Below are positions 46,893 through 55,323 of a DNA stretch of 64,000 nt, piece after piece; positions within the stretch are counted from its first letter, which is position 1, and every line of letters starts with the position of its first letter. Below the pieces are notes generated by a model that was not told the origin of the DNA, did not search any database, and was given only the letters and a program-made list of their open reading frames with translations. Made by a program: the position numbers and the translations under genes. The DNA comes from Thermoanaerobacter sp. GTDB lineage: Bacteria > Bacillota > Thermoanaerobacteria > Thermoanaerobacterales > Thermoanaerobacteraceae. The stretch spans positions 62,001 to 126,000 of the forward strand of contig JADBKJ010000026.1 in NCBI GenBank assembly GCA_014896455.1. The letters are read 5' to 3'.

Positions 46893-47031
46893 AAATGACT
46901 TAGCTTCCCTTCTCTTATTATTTCACATTTTCCTAATTCAAATTTAGTTTTGATCGTGTATATCTGATACTGTCATCCTCCCCAACCTCTATACTGGTCC
47001 AAAGTGCTCTGCCTCCGCAAATACTTCCGTT

Positions 47032-47877
47032 TCACATGTTTTTAAATCCTTCTCCTAAAACTTCATGGGCTGTTGATAATATCACGAAAGCGTTGGGGTC
47101 TATTCTTTTCACAAGGCTTCTTAAGGTTGTAACTTCTCTACGAGTTACAACACACAACAAAACATTTTTGTCCTTTTTTGAATAACCCCCTCTTCCTTTT
47201 AGTTCTGTTACCCCCCTTTCCATTTCCTCCAATATTGATTTACTAATTTCCTCATACCTATCAGAAATAATTATAGCAATTCTCTCATCGCCACTACCTT
47301 CTTGTATGAGGTCAATAACTTTGATAGAAATAAATTCAGTAGCTAAAGCATAAAGGGCAAGTTCCGGGCTAAAAACTATGCCTGCTAAAGTTATTATTAC
47401 AAAGTCTATTATAAGCAGTATTCTGCCCACACTTAAAAAGTGTATGTATTTATGCAAAGTCATAGCAGCCATGTCTGTTCCACCAGTTGTTGCTCCATAT
47501 TTTATCACAATACCTAGCCCTACACCCATTATTATACCACCATATACTGCCGCCAATATTGTATCATGGGTAAGAGGTTTTAAAAAAGCCAATGCATCAA
47601 TAGAAACACCTAATAAAATAGTTGAATAAAGTGTTTTAGCTCCAAAACCTGTTCCTAAAGCTTTAGTCGAGATGATAAAAAGCGGAATATTTATTGCCAA
47701 GGTAACTGCTCCTATTGGCCATCCAAACAAATGTTGTAGAACAACTGCAAGTCCACTTACTCCACCAGGAGCAATTTTGTTAGGTGCCAAAAATAGGTCA
47801 AGAGACAAACTAACAAGTAATGTACCTATCGTAACCCAGAAAAAGTCTATTATTATTTTCTTGAGTGAAACTTTCAT
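47032..47877 (-). CDS. YitT-family membrane protein (DUF161 + DUF2179)
   Basis: 281 residues. Five or six membrane spans in the first ~190 residues with the YitT pattern LFLAPNKIAPGGVSGLAVVLQH (~28) and KYGATTGGTDMAA (~127). The cytoplasmic C-terminal DUF2179 domain has EEMERGVTELKGRGGYS and CVVTRRE. Many Firmicutes carry several paralogues; the transport substrate is unknown. 11 bp downstream of the tagA stop, so probably the last gene of the csaB-tagA operon. Confidence 0.93.
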   Translation of the reverse strand: MKVSLKKIIIDFFWVTIGTLLVSLSLDLFLAPNKIAPGGVSGLAVVLQHLFGWPIGAVTLAINIPLFIISTKALGTGFGAKTLYSTILLGVSIDALAFLKPLTHDTILAAVYGGIIMGVGLGIVIKYGATTGGTDMAAMTLHKYIHFLSVGRILLIIDFVIITLAGIVFSPELALYALATEFISIKVIDLIQEGSGDERIAIIISDRYEEISKSILEEMERGVTELKGRGGYSKKDKNVLLCVVTRREVTTLRSLVKRIDPNAFVILSTAHEVLGEGFKNM

Positions 47878-47888
47878 AATACATCCCC

Positions 47889-48626
47889 TTATCGCATGTC
47901 AACTTTTCCTTTGTGTAGCAAAACTTTAAGAGCAAATTTAGGAAGTGCCATCATCCTTTTATATCTCCAAGGCTCTTTAATTAACCTGTATAGCCACTCT
48001 AAACCTAATTTTCTATAAATGTAAGGTGCTCTCTTAACTTTTCCAGCTATTACATCAAAACTTCCTCCTACCCCCATTGCTATTTTTACTTTTAATTTGT
48101 CTCTGTTTTTATATATCCATTTCTCTTGTTTAGGAGCACCTAAAGCCACAAAAAGAACTTCTGCACCCTTATTATTTATCTCTTCTATGATTTTATTTTC
48201 TTCCTCTTGAGTAAAATAGCCATGATGAGTTCCCACTATTTTAGCACTCGGATATAGCTTTTCTAAATTAACACGAGCTTGTTCTGCAATTTGAGGAGCA
48301 GCCCCCAATAGATAAATCTTTATATTTTTAGAAGATATATCTTTTATAAATTCCATCATGAGGTCAAAACCTGCTACTCTTTCAGGCATCGGCTTTTTAA
48401 AAACTTTTGAAGCAAAAACAATGCCGTTTCCATCTGGAACATTTAAGTCAGTATTATTTAATATTTCCATATATTCTTTATCCTTTTGCGCCATCATTAC
48501 AATTTCCGCATTAGGTGTTGCAACAATGTGCAGTCTGTCTTCTTGTAAAAAATTGTTTAAAATCTCTACTGCTTGTCTCATCGTCACCCGATCTATTGGC
48601 ACTCCAAATATATCCAATCTTTCCAT
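47889..48626 (-). CDS. tagA: WecG/TagA/CpsF-family glycosyltransferase
   Basis: GT26-family enzyme, 245 residues. TagA-type enzymes add N-acetylmannosamine to the GlcNAc-PP-undecaprenol primer of wall teichoic acid or related surface polymers. Family blocks: FGVPIDRVTMRQAVEIL, VATPNAEIVMMAQKD (~38), VPDGNGIVFASKV (~66), FVALGAPKQEKWI (~155) and MGVGGSFDVIAGKVKRAP (~183), ending GLEWLYRLIKEP..RYKRM. The ATG at 48626 has GAGG seven bases upstream; a GTG six bases earlier overlaps the csaB stop. Operon with csaB. Confidence 0.93.
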   Translation of the reverse strand: MERLDIFGVPIDRVTMRQAVEILNNFLQEDRLHIVATPNAEIVMMAQKDKEYMEILNNTDLNVPDGNGIVFASKVFKKPMPERVAGFDLMMEFIKDISSKNIKIYLLGAAPQIAEQARVNLEKLYPSAKIVGTHHGYFTQEEENKIIEEINNKGAEVLFVALGAPKQEKWIYKNRDKLKVKIAMGVGGSFDVIAGKVKRAPYIYRKLGLEWLYRLIKEPWRYKRMMALPKFALKVLLHKGKVDMR

Positions 48627-48628
48627 CT

Positions 48629-49720
48629 TCACACCTCAAATTTATTATGTTCAAATAATATATCAAAATTCTTTTTTGCTTTTTCTTTTAACTCATCTAA
48701 ATGCTTAGACATATCATTTATATACTCCTCTTTTCGCTGTAAAATTGAACTTACTTTATTTAAAATGTCGTCGGCAGTAAAAGAATTAATGTCTCCTGCG
48801 CTGCTTTCACCAATGGATTTTAGAAAACCCTCCACCTTAGGGTCATAAGATATACCAATAAATGGAACTAAGGATATAAACGCAAAAATCAAAGAATGCA
48901 GTCTTACACCTATTAATAAGCTGCTGCTTTTAATAATACTCAATATCTCTTCTATTTCGTATTTTCCAGTTAAAATTTCATAAGGCATTTTCATATAAGT
49001 AGCAACCCTATCGCTCTCTTCTATATCCTCATGATAAAAAGGAAGAAAAACAATCTTATATCCATAATCCTGCGCAATAAAATCTGCAGCCCTTGCCAAC
49101 TCAACCCTTGATAATTCAGAATTTCCCCATTCTCTCGTGCAAATCAGAACATATTCTGCAGAATTTAAATCAATCCCTTCTTTTTCGAGGATTTTGCCAA
49201 AAATTTCTCTATTATTACCACCAGAAAAATTTAATACAAGGTCTGCTGCTACTACCACATCTTTTTTGACATTTAGCTCTTTCAAATACTCTTTGGATAA
49301 TTCGTCTCTTACAGCTATTCCGTCGACTTTATTTAAAATTCTTGCAGTAAGCCATCTGTTAAACTTTTTGTCAACTGGACCAATACCTTGTCCCATAACA
49401 TACACTTTTTTCCTAAGGAATTTCCCCATAAGCATTATTCCGAGATAATACCACAAACTCTTACTACTGGTCTTATCTTGTATAAGACTCCCACCGCCAC
49501 TTAACAGTACATCTGACTGTTTTAGCGCTTTGTATATTTCTTTGAAAGAGTTCCTATTTTCTGCTTTTACGTTGTACTTTTTAGAAGTTTCATCAGGTTT
49601 ATTAGAAAGAACTGTTATATCTGTTATACCTCTTTCTTTTAAACCTTCTACCAGACATTTTAGAACAGCTTCATCCCCAATATTATCAAATCCGTAATAG
49701 CCGGATATGACTGTTTTCAT
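48629..49720 (-). CDS. csaB: Polysaccharide pyruvyl transferase CsaB
   Basis: 363 residues; adds ketal-pyruvate to secondary cell-wall polysaccharide, the modification recognised by SLH domains that anchor S-layer proteins. Begins with the Gly-rich VISGYYGFDNIGDEAVLKC, then LLSGGGSLIQDKTSSKSLWYY (~72) and GVRLHSLIFAF (~275), all characteristic. GGGAG precedes the ATG. It sits between a DUF5693 membrane protein and tagA, an arrangement that makes sense for building and pyruvylating a wall polymer in an S-layer-bearing thermophile. Confidence 0.94.
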   Translation of the reverse strand: MKTVISGYYGFDNIGDEAVLKCLVEGLKERGITDITVLSNKPDETSKKYNVKAENRNSFKEIYKALKQSDVLLSGGGSLIQDKTSSKSLWYYLGIMLMGKFLRKKVYVMGQGIGPVDKKFNRWLTARILNKVDGIAVRDELSKEYLKELNVKKDVVVAADLVLNFSGGNNREIFGKILEKEGIDLNSAEYVLICTREWGNSELSRVELARAADFIAQDYGYKIVFLPFYHEDIEESDRVATYMKMPYEILTGKYEIEEILSIIKSSSLLIGVRLHSLIFAFISLVPFIGISYDPKVEGFLKSIGESSAGDINSFTADDILNKVSSILQRKEEYINDMSKHLDELKEKAKKNFDILFEHNKFEV

Positions 49721-49721
49721 A

Positions 49722-51734
49722 TCAATACTCCCTTTTTATATTTTTTAAGATCTTGTCCACTATAAATACAGCAATCATGCCAATTAAAGCCCCCAATACC
49801 CATGCAATTACCGTGCGCTCTATCGCAATCGTAAGCACGCTTTCGATATGGCTAAAAGTATTGACAATCGACAATATACCTATCGAAGCAAATATCCCCA
49901 TAATAAATGTCCACGCTTTTGAGCGTTTAAAAGCAGCATAAATTCCCAATATAATCGCAGGGTCACCTATTAAAAATTCCTTCGTCCGAGGTCTTGCTAC
50001 AAGAGTGTGTTCAAGGAAATCTCTAAATTTAAGCTCTAACTCTGTCGGCCTAACAATAGGTTCATTGCCCGTCCTTGAAATGTATATAATTCCGATAAGC
50101 CCTGCTATAGCAATAGCTACTAAATGCCATACTTTTATATCTATATTTAAAAATTCCTTTATTCTCTTCATAAAAGTCTTCCAGTGATTAGCATTGTATA
50201 TCTTTATAATATAATACACAACATAAAACACTAAAGGTAGTACAAAAGAAACTTTTACACCCCTAAAATAGTCAATTTTTAACATATATTTACTGTCAGC
50301 CATTATAGCCGCTATACTAAGAGCCCCTATAAAAGAAATCAATAGTGAATTAATAAATATTTTTAGTGAGGTATATGTGAAGCTGATATTTTGCTTTTTC
50401 TCCAATATTTCTTTCGTTTTGTCTATAAAATATCCTATCCCAAGAGAAGGAAAAATTATAGAAGAAGCTAACGCTACTACTTTGACGCCTAAATCGTTAA
50501 ATCTGCTTACTAACACTAAAGATGTCAGTATAGCACCCAACAATCCTAATAAAATTAACACATATTCTCCAATTCCTAACATCTGTAAAAGCAACAAGCC
50601 ACCAGCGATAACTCCAAAACTTATAAGTATTTCTGTAAGTTTTGACTGGTGAAGTTGTTGAAGAGATTTTGCAATGCCAGCCTTTAATCCAGCTTTTTTT
50701 ATATATTTTGTCATATCTTCAATCATAGATTGATTTTGTTGTATGTTGTAAGCTGCACTTTTGGAATTATCTATTTTTGCTCTCATATAAATAATTCTGA
50801 CATTCCGCTCTATTATTCCTCTGTACCATCTATTTACTATTTCAGAAGTATCGTATTTTTGAGTTTCTGCTTCTGAAACTCCAAAGACTTTTATCCCCCT
50901 ATAATCATTGAACTTAGCAAATTTATTCATTCCATCTTGAAGTTTTTTCCCCATAGGCACATCTATAATTCCTACGTTTATGCCATTTTTCTTAAATAAA
51001 GAAGCAGCATAAGATATTTTTTCCGGATTTCCTAAGACATCAGTACCATTAAAAATTACAGTTTTTACATCAAATTTCTTCAATATATCAACATAGTCTT
51101 TTATATCTTTATCCTTTATCCCAGTAAAATTCTCAATTCGCGGTATCACATCAAAGCCTAAAGACTTTACCAGTTCTAAATCGCTTTCATCAAATCCCAA
51201 CCCCTTTGTTATAAAAACATCTTTGGGTTTATTGATAACAAAGGCATAGCTACCTCTCTTTTCAAGCACTTTTAATTCGTCTTCAGGTACTCTTCTTGTT
51301 AAAGCCTCTTTAAGAAAATTGAATATCTTTACATCTTTTGTTGTAACAACTATGTAGTTTCCATACTGCTCCCTTTCCTTATCTGTAAGACTCTTTAAGT
51401 AGTCTTCCAATGCTACATTCCCTAAGTTTGAAGACAACAAATAAAGATTTCCTACGTCTTTTAAAAGGCTCAAAGAAATTTTACCAGACTGTTGAAGGCT
51501 TTCAAGAGTAACCTCATTTACAGCAACACCTATAAGACCAGCTGATTTCATGTCAGAAAGTACAGAAACCAAATCTTTGCCTGTTGCAGAAGCAAGGTAT
51601 TTGAAGCTTTTTAAATCTCCTACAATTTCTACTGTATCATAGTTGTTTTCTACTCTTATTCTGTTTATGTCTACGAAAATAGATACTACTAAAGAAATAG
51701 CAATAAATATTACAAGTATTTTTCTTAGCTTCAA
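49722..51734 (-). CDS. DUF5693 multi-span membrane protein
   Basis: A 670-residue protein. One N-terminal membrane helix, then a ~330-residue extracytoplasmic domain with a TIM-barrel flavour (GLIGVAVNEVTLESL, KTVIFNGTDVLGNP, KNGINVGIIDV), then about nine C-terminal membrane helices. DUF5693 proteins are typically encoded immediately before csaB in Firmicutes; role unproved, plausibly polymer synthesis or export. The start is TTG at 51734 (reading MKLRKILVIF) because AAAGGAG stands seven bases upstream; an upstream ATG is not favoured. It ends 1 bp before csaB. Confidence 0.82.
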   Translation of the reverse strand: MKLRKILVIFIAISLVVSIFVDINRIRVENNYDTVEIVGDLKSFKYLASATGKDLVSVLSDMKSAGLIGVAVNEVTLESLQQSGKISLSLLKDVGNLYLLSSNLGNVALEDYLKSLTDKEREQYGNYIVVTTKDVKIFNFLKEALTRRVPEDELKVLEKRGSYAFVINKPKDVFITKGLGFDESDLELVKSLGFDVIPRIENFTGIKDKDIKDYVDILKKFDVKTVIFNGTDVLGNPEKISYAASLFKKNGINVGIIDVPMGKKLQDGMNKFAKFNDYRGIKVFGVSEAETQKYDTSEIVNRWYRGIIERNVRIIYMRAKIDNSKSAAYNIQQNQSMIEDMTKYIKKAGLKAGIAKSLQQLHQSKLTEILISFGVIAGGLLLLQMLGIGEYVLILLGLLGAILTSLVLVSRFNDLGVKVVALASSIIFPSLGIGYFIDKTKEILEKKQNISFTYTSLKIFINSLLISFIGALSIAAIMADSKYMLKIDYFRGVKVSFVLPLVFYVVYYIIKIYNANHWKTFMKRIKEFLNIDIKVWHLVAIAIAGLIGIIYISRTGNEPIVRPTELELKFRDFLEHTLVARPRTKEFLIGDPAIILGIYAAFKRSKAWTFIMGIFASIGILSIVNTFSHIESVLTIAIERTVIAWVLGALIGMIAVFIVDKILKNIKREY

Positions 51735-51824
51735 ATTAATCTCTCCTTTGTATTCGCTTTTGTAACACATCGACATTTAAGGTTGGTAACTACTCATATT
51801 ATATCACAAAAATTTCTTTAGAGC

Positions 51825-51850
51825 ATAAAAAAACAGCGCAAAGCGCTGTT
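51825..51850 (-). terminator. Terminator of the small secreted protein gene
   Basis: AACAGCGC-AAA-GCGCTGTT stem overlapping the stop, followed by seven T residues on the minus strand. Confidence 0.85.
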
Positions 51851-52301
51851 AATTTTTTGTATATTTTCCCATCACAACTATGTATGTGTGTTTAGTCGCT
51901 TTTATGCCTCTGCCATCAGAGCGTGGAAAAAGCAAAAGATGATTAGCAGGTATAAGGTCATTATCTTTCAAATTTGTACCTGCAGTAAGGTCTGCTACTC
52001 CATCAGTTTTTGTAACAATTACTGCTGAATTTGCGATTCTAACTATCGCTTGGGTACCGCCCTCCATTGTCAAAACCTCTCCTGCATTTAGTTCAACTAC
52101 TTCATAGCTTGCCCCTGCCTTTGCCTCTTTTAGCTTATCATCAACATAAGCTTTTACCTGATTATATTGCGAGTCAACATAGCTTTTGCTGACAAGGGGG
52201 TCTTGCTGACTTCCTGGTTCAGGATTCTGATCAGCATAACCAACACTCAAAGCAACTAAAATCACAACAAAAACCAATATAAGCGCATAAGCTTTTTTCA
52301 T
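51849..52301 (-). CDS. Small secreted protein, unknown function
   Basis: 150 residues with a clear Sec signal peptide (KK, hydrophobic ~6-20, then VGYADQ, likely cleavage after residue 23). It continues with a short helical stretch (VDSQYNQVKAYVDDKLKEAKA, ~42-62, coiled-coil-like) and a compact beta-rich domain (YEVVELNAGEVLTMEGGTQ..., ending HTYIVVMGKYTKN). I know this type only as conserved hypotheticals of spore-formers; function not recognised. AGGAGG precedes the ATG. Own terminator; it lies between the ndoA operon and the csaB group. Confidence 0.8.
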   Translation of the reverse strand: MKKAYALILVFVVILVALSVGYADQNPEPGSQQDPLVSKSYVDSQYNQVKAYVDDKLKEAKAGASYEVVELNAGEVLTMEGGTQAIVRIANSAVIVTKTDGVADLTAGTNLKDNDLIPANHLLLFPRSDGRGIKATKHTYIVVMGKYTKN

Positions 52302-52365
52302 TTGCTCTTCCTCCTATAATTCCCTCTTCCACCTCTATTTTATAAAAAAATAAATGATATTTCAA

Positions 52366-52399
52366 CAAAAAATAAGAACTTATTTTAAAATAAGTCCTT
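52366..52399 (-). terminator. Terminator after ndoA (mazF)
   Basis: AAGGACTTATTTT and its inverted complement form a 13-bp stem followed by a T run on the minus strand. Confidence 0.7.
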
Positions 52400-52748
52400 A
52401 AAAATCAATCAACCCTAAACTTATTTGCAAAGCTTCATTGACTTTCTCCATCATTTCCTGGTCAAAATGGCCAATTTTTTCTCTTAAACGTTTTTTGTCA
52501 ATAGTCCTGATTTGTTCTAACAATACTACAGAATCTTTGTTAAGTCCATACTCTGCCCCATTTATTTCAACATGAGTGGGCAATTTGGCTTTGTTGATCT
52601 GAGATGTAATTGCCGCTACTATTACTGTTGGACTATATTTATTACCAATATCATTTTGAATTATAAGTACAGGCCGAATTCCACCCTGTTCAGAGCCTAT
52701 TACAGGGCTTAAATCGGCATAAAAGATATCTCCTCTCTTTATCACCAT
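52398..52748 (-). CDS. ndoA: MazF-family mRNA interferase (EndoA/NdoA)
   Basis: 116-residue toxin of the MazF/PemK family, a sequence-specific RNA-cleaving enzyme. Begins [21 protein letters not shown], then [12 protein letters not shown] (catalytic Arg region), [19 protein letters not shown], and [15 protein letters not shown], matching Bacillus EndoA. The ATG lies 3 bp after the antitoxin stop. Length and motifs are intact, so probably active and chromosomally conserved, downstream of alr as in Bacillus. Confidence 0.96.
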   Translation of the reverse strand: MVIKRGDIFYADLSPVIGSEQGGIRPVLIIQNDIGNKYSPTVIVAAITSQINKAKLPTHVEINGAEYGLNKDSVVLLEQIRTIDKKRLREKIGHFDQEMMEKVNEALQISLGLIDF

Positions 52749-52750
52749 AG

Positions 52751-53026
52751 TCAATCACACTTTTTAAGTTTCATTTCATATCCTGTAAAACATTCGTTTT
52801 CTGCGGTTAGGCCCATTTCCGCAAGTTCACTGTTGATTGCTGCCATCTCTAGATATCCTTTTTTCATGCTCTCGCGTATTTGAACTTTTTTCCTCTCGCG
52901 TATATATAATTTCATCGCTTCTCTTATAAATTCACTGCGATTTCTGTTTTCCATAGCGGCAAGAACGTCGACCTCTTCTAACAAACTCTGAGGTAAGCTC
53001 ACAAGTATTCGCTTTGTTTCGCCCAC
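52751..53026 (-). CDS. ndoAI: Ribbon-helix-helix antitoxin of NdoA (NdoAI / MazE-like)
   Basis: 91-residue antitoxin. The N-terminal RHH DNA-binding fold reads [18 protein letters not shown] then [18 protein letters not shown]; the acidic C-terminal tail should clamp the toxin. The start is GTG at 53026 ([10 protein letters not shown]), eight bases after AAGGAGG; an upstream GTG that includes the ribosome site is rejected. Immediately upstream of ndoA and expected to autorepress the pair. Confidence 0.93.
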   Translation of the reverse strand: MGETKRILVSLPQSLLEEVDVLAAMENRNRSEFIREAMKLYIRERKKVQIRESMKKGYLEMAAINSELAEMGLTAENECFTGYEMKLKKCD

Positions 53027-53127
53027 TTTTAGGACCTCCTTACGCACTTATATAATTTATTATATATTACTATATATAATGATGTCAATCATTTGTAAAT
53101 TTTATACTATAAAAGTCAAATTTTTAA

Positions 53128-54282
53128 TTAATTTTTTACTTCAACTACCTCTCCTTTGTAAATATATATTCGAGGCACCCTTCTAGATATTCCACAATAT
53201 ACTTCATAAGGTATAGTATCTAATTTTTTAGCAATCTCATCCGCTGTTATTTTTTCTCCCTTTTGACTTCCAAAAATAACTACATCATCACCTAGTTCTA
53301 CTCCTTCTATATCGGTGACATCTATCATCGTTTGGTCCATACAAATTCTCCCAATTACAGGGGCATATTTCCCTTTTACTAAGACATGATGATTATTAGA
53401 GAGTAATCTATTAAAACCATCAGCATATCCTACAGGCAATGTGGCAATTTTGCTTTTTCTTTTAGTTATAAATGTCCTTCCATAACTAATGGAAGTACCT
53501 TCAGGTACCTCTTTTATATGCACTATTTTAGTTTTAAAGCCCATAGTTTGTTTTAAATCCAATGGTCTTTCCACCTCTTCTGAAGGATAACTGCCGTATA
53601 AAACTATTCCTGGCCTTACCATGTCTAAATAAGTATATTTAAGGTCAATAATTGCTCCACTGTTAGCTATGTGCTTTAAAGGAATATTTATCCCTTTTTC
53701 TTTTAACCTCTCCAACAATTTTTTGAACATATCAAACTGTTTTTCAGCATATGTTTTATTTTTTTCATCAGAAGTAGCAAAATGACTAAATATGCCTTGT
53801 ACCTCTACCCCTTCCATTTCCATCATTTTTTCTATCTCTTTTTCAGCTACCTTTAAATCTGTATATCCTATCCGTCCCATACCTGTATCAATTTTTACAT
53901 GAACTTTAGCCTTCTTACCCGCATTTAAGGCAATTCTTTCTAAGTCTTTAACATAGTTTATATCAAAAACAGTTTGAGTTATATTGTTCACAATTAATTC
54001 TTTGGCCTGAGTTAAAGGGGTATATCCAAAAATGAGTATGGGAATATTAATTCCGCATTCCCTTAATTCTAACGCCTCTTCTATTGTAGCTACTGCCAAA
54101 TAAGAAACCCCATTTTCTATTAAAACCTTTGCTACTTGACAAGCTCCATGTCCATAAGCATTGGCTTTCACTACCCCCATTATTTTTACGTTCTTGCCCA
54201 CCCATCTCTTTATTTCACTCAAATTATGCACAATATTATCCAAATATATTTCTGCTCTTGTTGGCCTTATATTATCAAACAT
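53128..54282 (-). CDS. alr: Alanine racemase
   Basis: PLP enzyme (384 residues) making D-alanine for peptidoglycan. The PLP lysine lies in VKANAYGHGA (~Lys38), with RPTRAEIYLDNIVHNL before it. The catalytic tyrosine region is GTSISYGRTF (~260) and the C-terminal CMDQTMIDVT (~310) is conserved. GGGGGA precedes the ATG. Located between the YdcC-like lipoprotein and ndoAI, the same order as in Bacillus subtilis. Confidence 0.97.
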   Translation of the reverse strand: MFDNIRPTRAEIYLDNIVHNLSEIKRWVGKNVKIMGVVKANAYGHGACQVAKVLIENGVSYLAVATIEEALELRECGINIPILIFGYTPLTQAKELIVNNITQTVFDINYVKDLERIALNAGKKAKVHVKIDTGMGRIGYTDLKVAEKEIEKMMEMEGVEVQGIFSHFATSDEKNKTYAEKQFDMFKKLLERLKEKGINIPLKHIANSGAIIDLKYTYLDMVRPGIVLYGSYPSEEVERPLDLKQTMGFKTKIVHIKEVPEGTSISYGRTFITKRKSKIATLPVGYADGFNRLLSNNHHVLVKGKYAPVIGRICMDQTMIDVTDIEGVELGDDVVIFGSQKGEKITADEIAKKLDTIPYEVYCGISRRVPRIYIYKGEVVEVKN

Positions 54283-54301
54283 TAAAAATCCCCCTTGTTT
54301 T

Positions 54302-55309
54302 TCACCTCAAGGATTTTATCACTTTAAGTATCTCCTCTTCATTCAAATTCCCGGTTACTGCAATTTTTACTTGCATACCATTTACCATCGTAATATATTC
54401 CTTTCCCCCATTGTCTTTTTCTTTATAATACACTCCTTCGCTCAAAAGAAATCCTTTTTCATTAACTATTTCGTTTTGGTCAACCACAGTCTCAAAAATT
54501 TCTATCAACTCCCCACCCGAAGTATACACAAAAGTAACTCCATTATTTTCATTAACATTCACCAATACATTTAAAAGTTTAAAACCTTGTGGTAAATACA
54601 CAGGCATTACAGGATTTATGCCGCAATATTTATAAACCTCTTTTGTATCTATTTCTATTACTGGAGAATCTAAAAGATTTCCCGCTAACGTCGTTACGCT
54701 ATCCTTAGTAAATAACTTGTCATTTATCTCAGGGTTATATTTATAATCCTTATAAGTAATTTTTGAAAAAATATCATTATTAATATCAAAAATTGTCAAT
54801 TCTTTAGGTGTCAAATCCTCTTTAGAAAAAGCCATTTGTTCTTTGTACATGAAAATATTTTTATCTAAAATAGGAACTGTTATTAAATAAAATTTATCCA
54901 TCTCCCTTTTTTCTATCTCTCCACCTGAATTAATATAGTTTTTTATAAAAGAAGTAATCATCGAATACAAAGGAATCTCTTCTGTATTTTCTGCTACAAA
55001 AACTTGATTCACCTTTGCAAAATACACATAACTTCTTTTACCATCATATACAATAATTTTATCTGGACTCCCACTTTCTTTTAAAACTTCTAATCGAAAT
55101 TTACCTTTTTTGTAAAATTGTACAACTGCAAATTTGTTATCTATCTTGTTGTTATAAAGCTCTACAATTGCTGTGGCAGTATAACTTTCTAATTTATCTA
55201 ATTGTTCTTTAATAGAAAGAAAAGGGTCTTTAATTTTTTTTACTTTTACTCCACACCCTGAAAGAAAAAATATAAGCACAAAAACAATTACAAAAAATGT
55301 CTTTTTCAA
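54302..55309 (-). CDS. YdcC-like lipoprotein (LolA/RseB-type fold)
   Basis: 335 residues. N-terminal lipoprotein signal with lipobox LSGC (Cys ~19), then a LolA/LppX-like beta-sandwich domain (YTATAIVELYNN, KGKFRLEVLKE, YDGKRSYVYF) and a C-terminal region resembling DUF4367 (PVMPVYLPQGFKLLNVLV..., ending VTGNLNEEEILKVIKSL). Starts with TTG (55309) after GTGAGGG. Positional and structural counterpart of Bacillus YdcC, which lies between acpS and alr; its function is unknown but membrane surface attachment is expected. Confidence 0.88.
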   Translation of the reverse strand: MKKTFFVIVFVLIFFLSGCGVKVKKIKDPFLSIKEQLDKLESYTATAIVELYNNKIDNKFAVVQFYKKGKFRLEVLKESGSPDKIIVYDGKRSYVYFAKVNQVFVAENTEEIPLYSMITSFIKNYINSGGEIEKREMDKFYLITVPILDKNIFMYKEQMAFSKEDLTPKELTIFDINNDIFSKITYKDYKYNPEINDKLFTKDSVTTLAGNLLDSPVIEIDTKEVYKYCGINPVMPVYLPQGFKLLNVLVNVNENNGVTFVYTSGGELIEIFETVVDQNEIVNEKGFLLSEGVYYKEKDNGGKEYITMVNGMQVKIAVTGNLNEEEILKVIKSLR

Positions 55310-55323
55310 AAACCCTCACCCTC

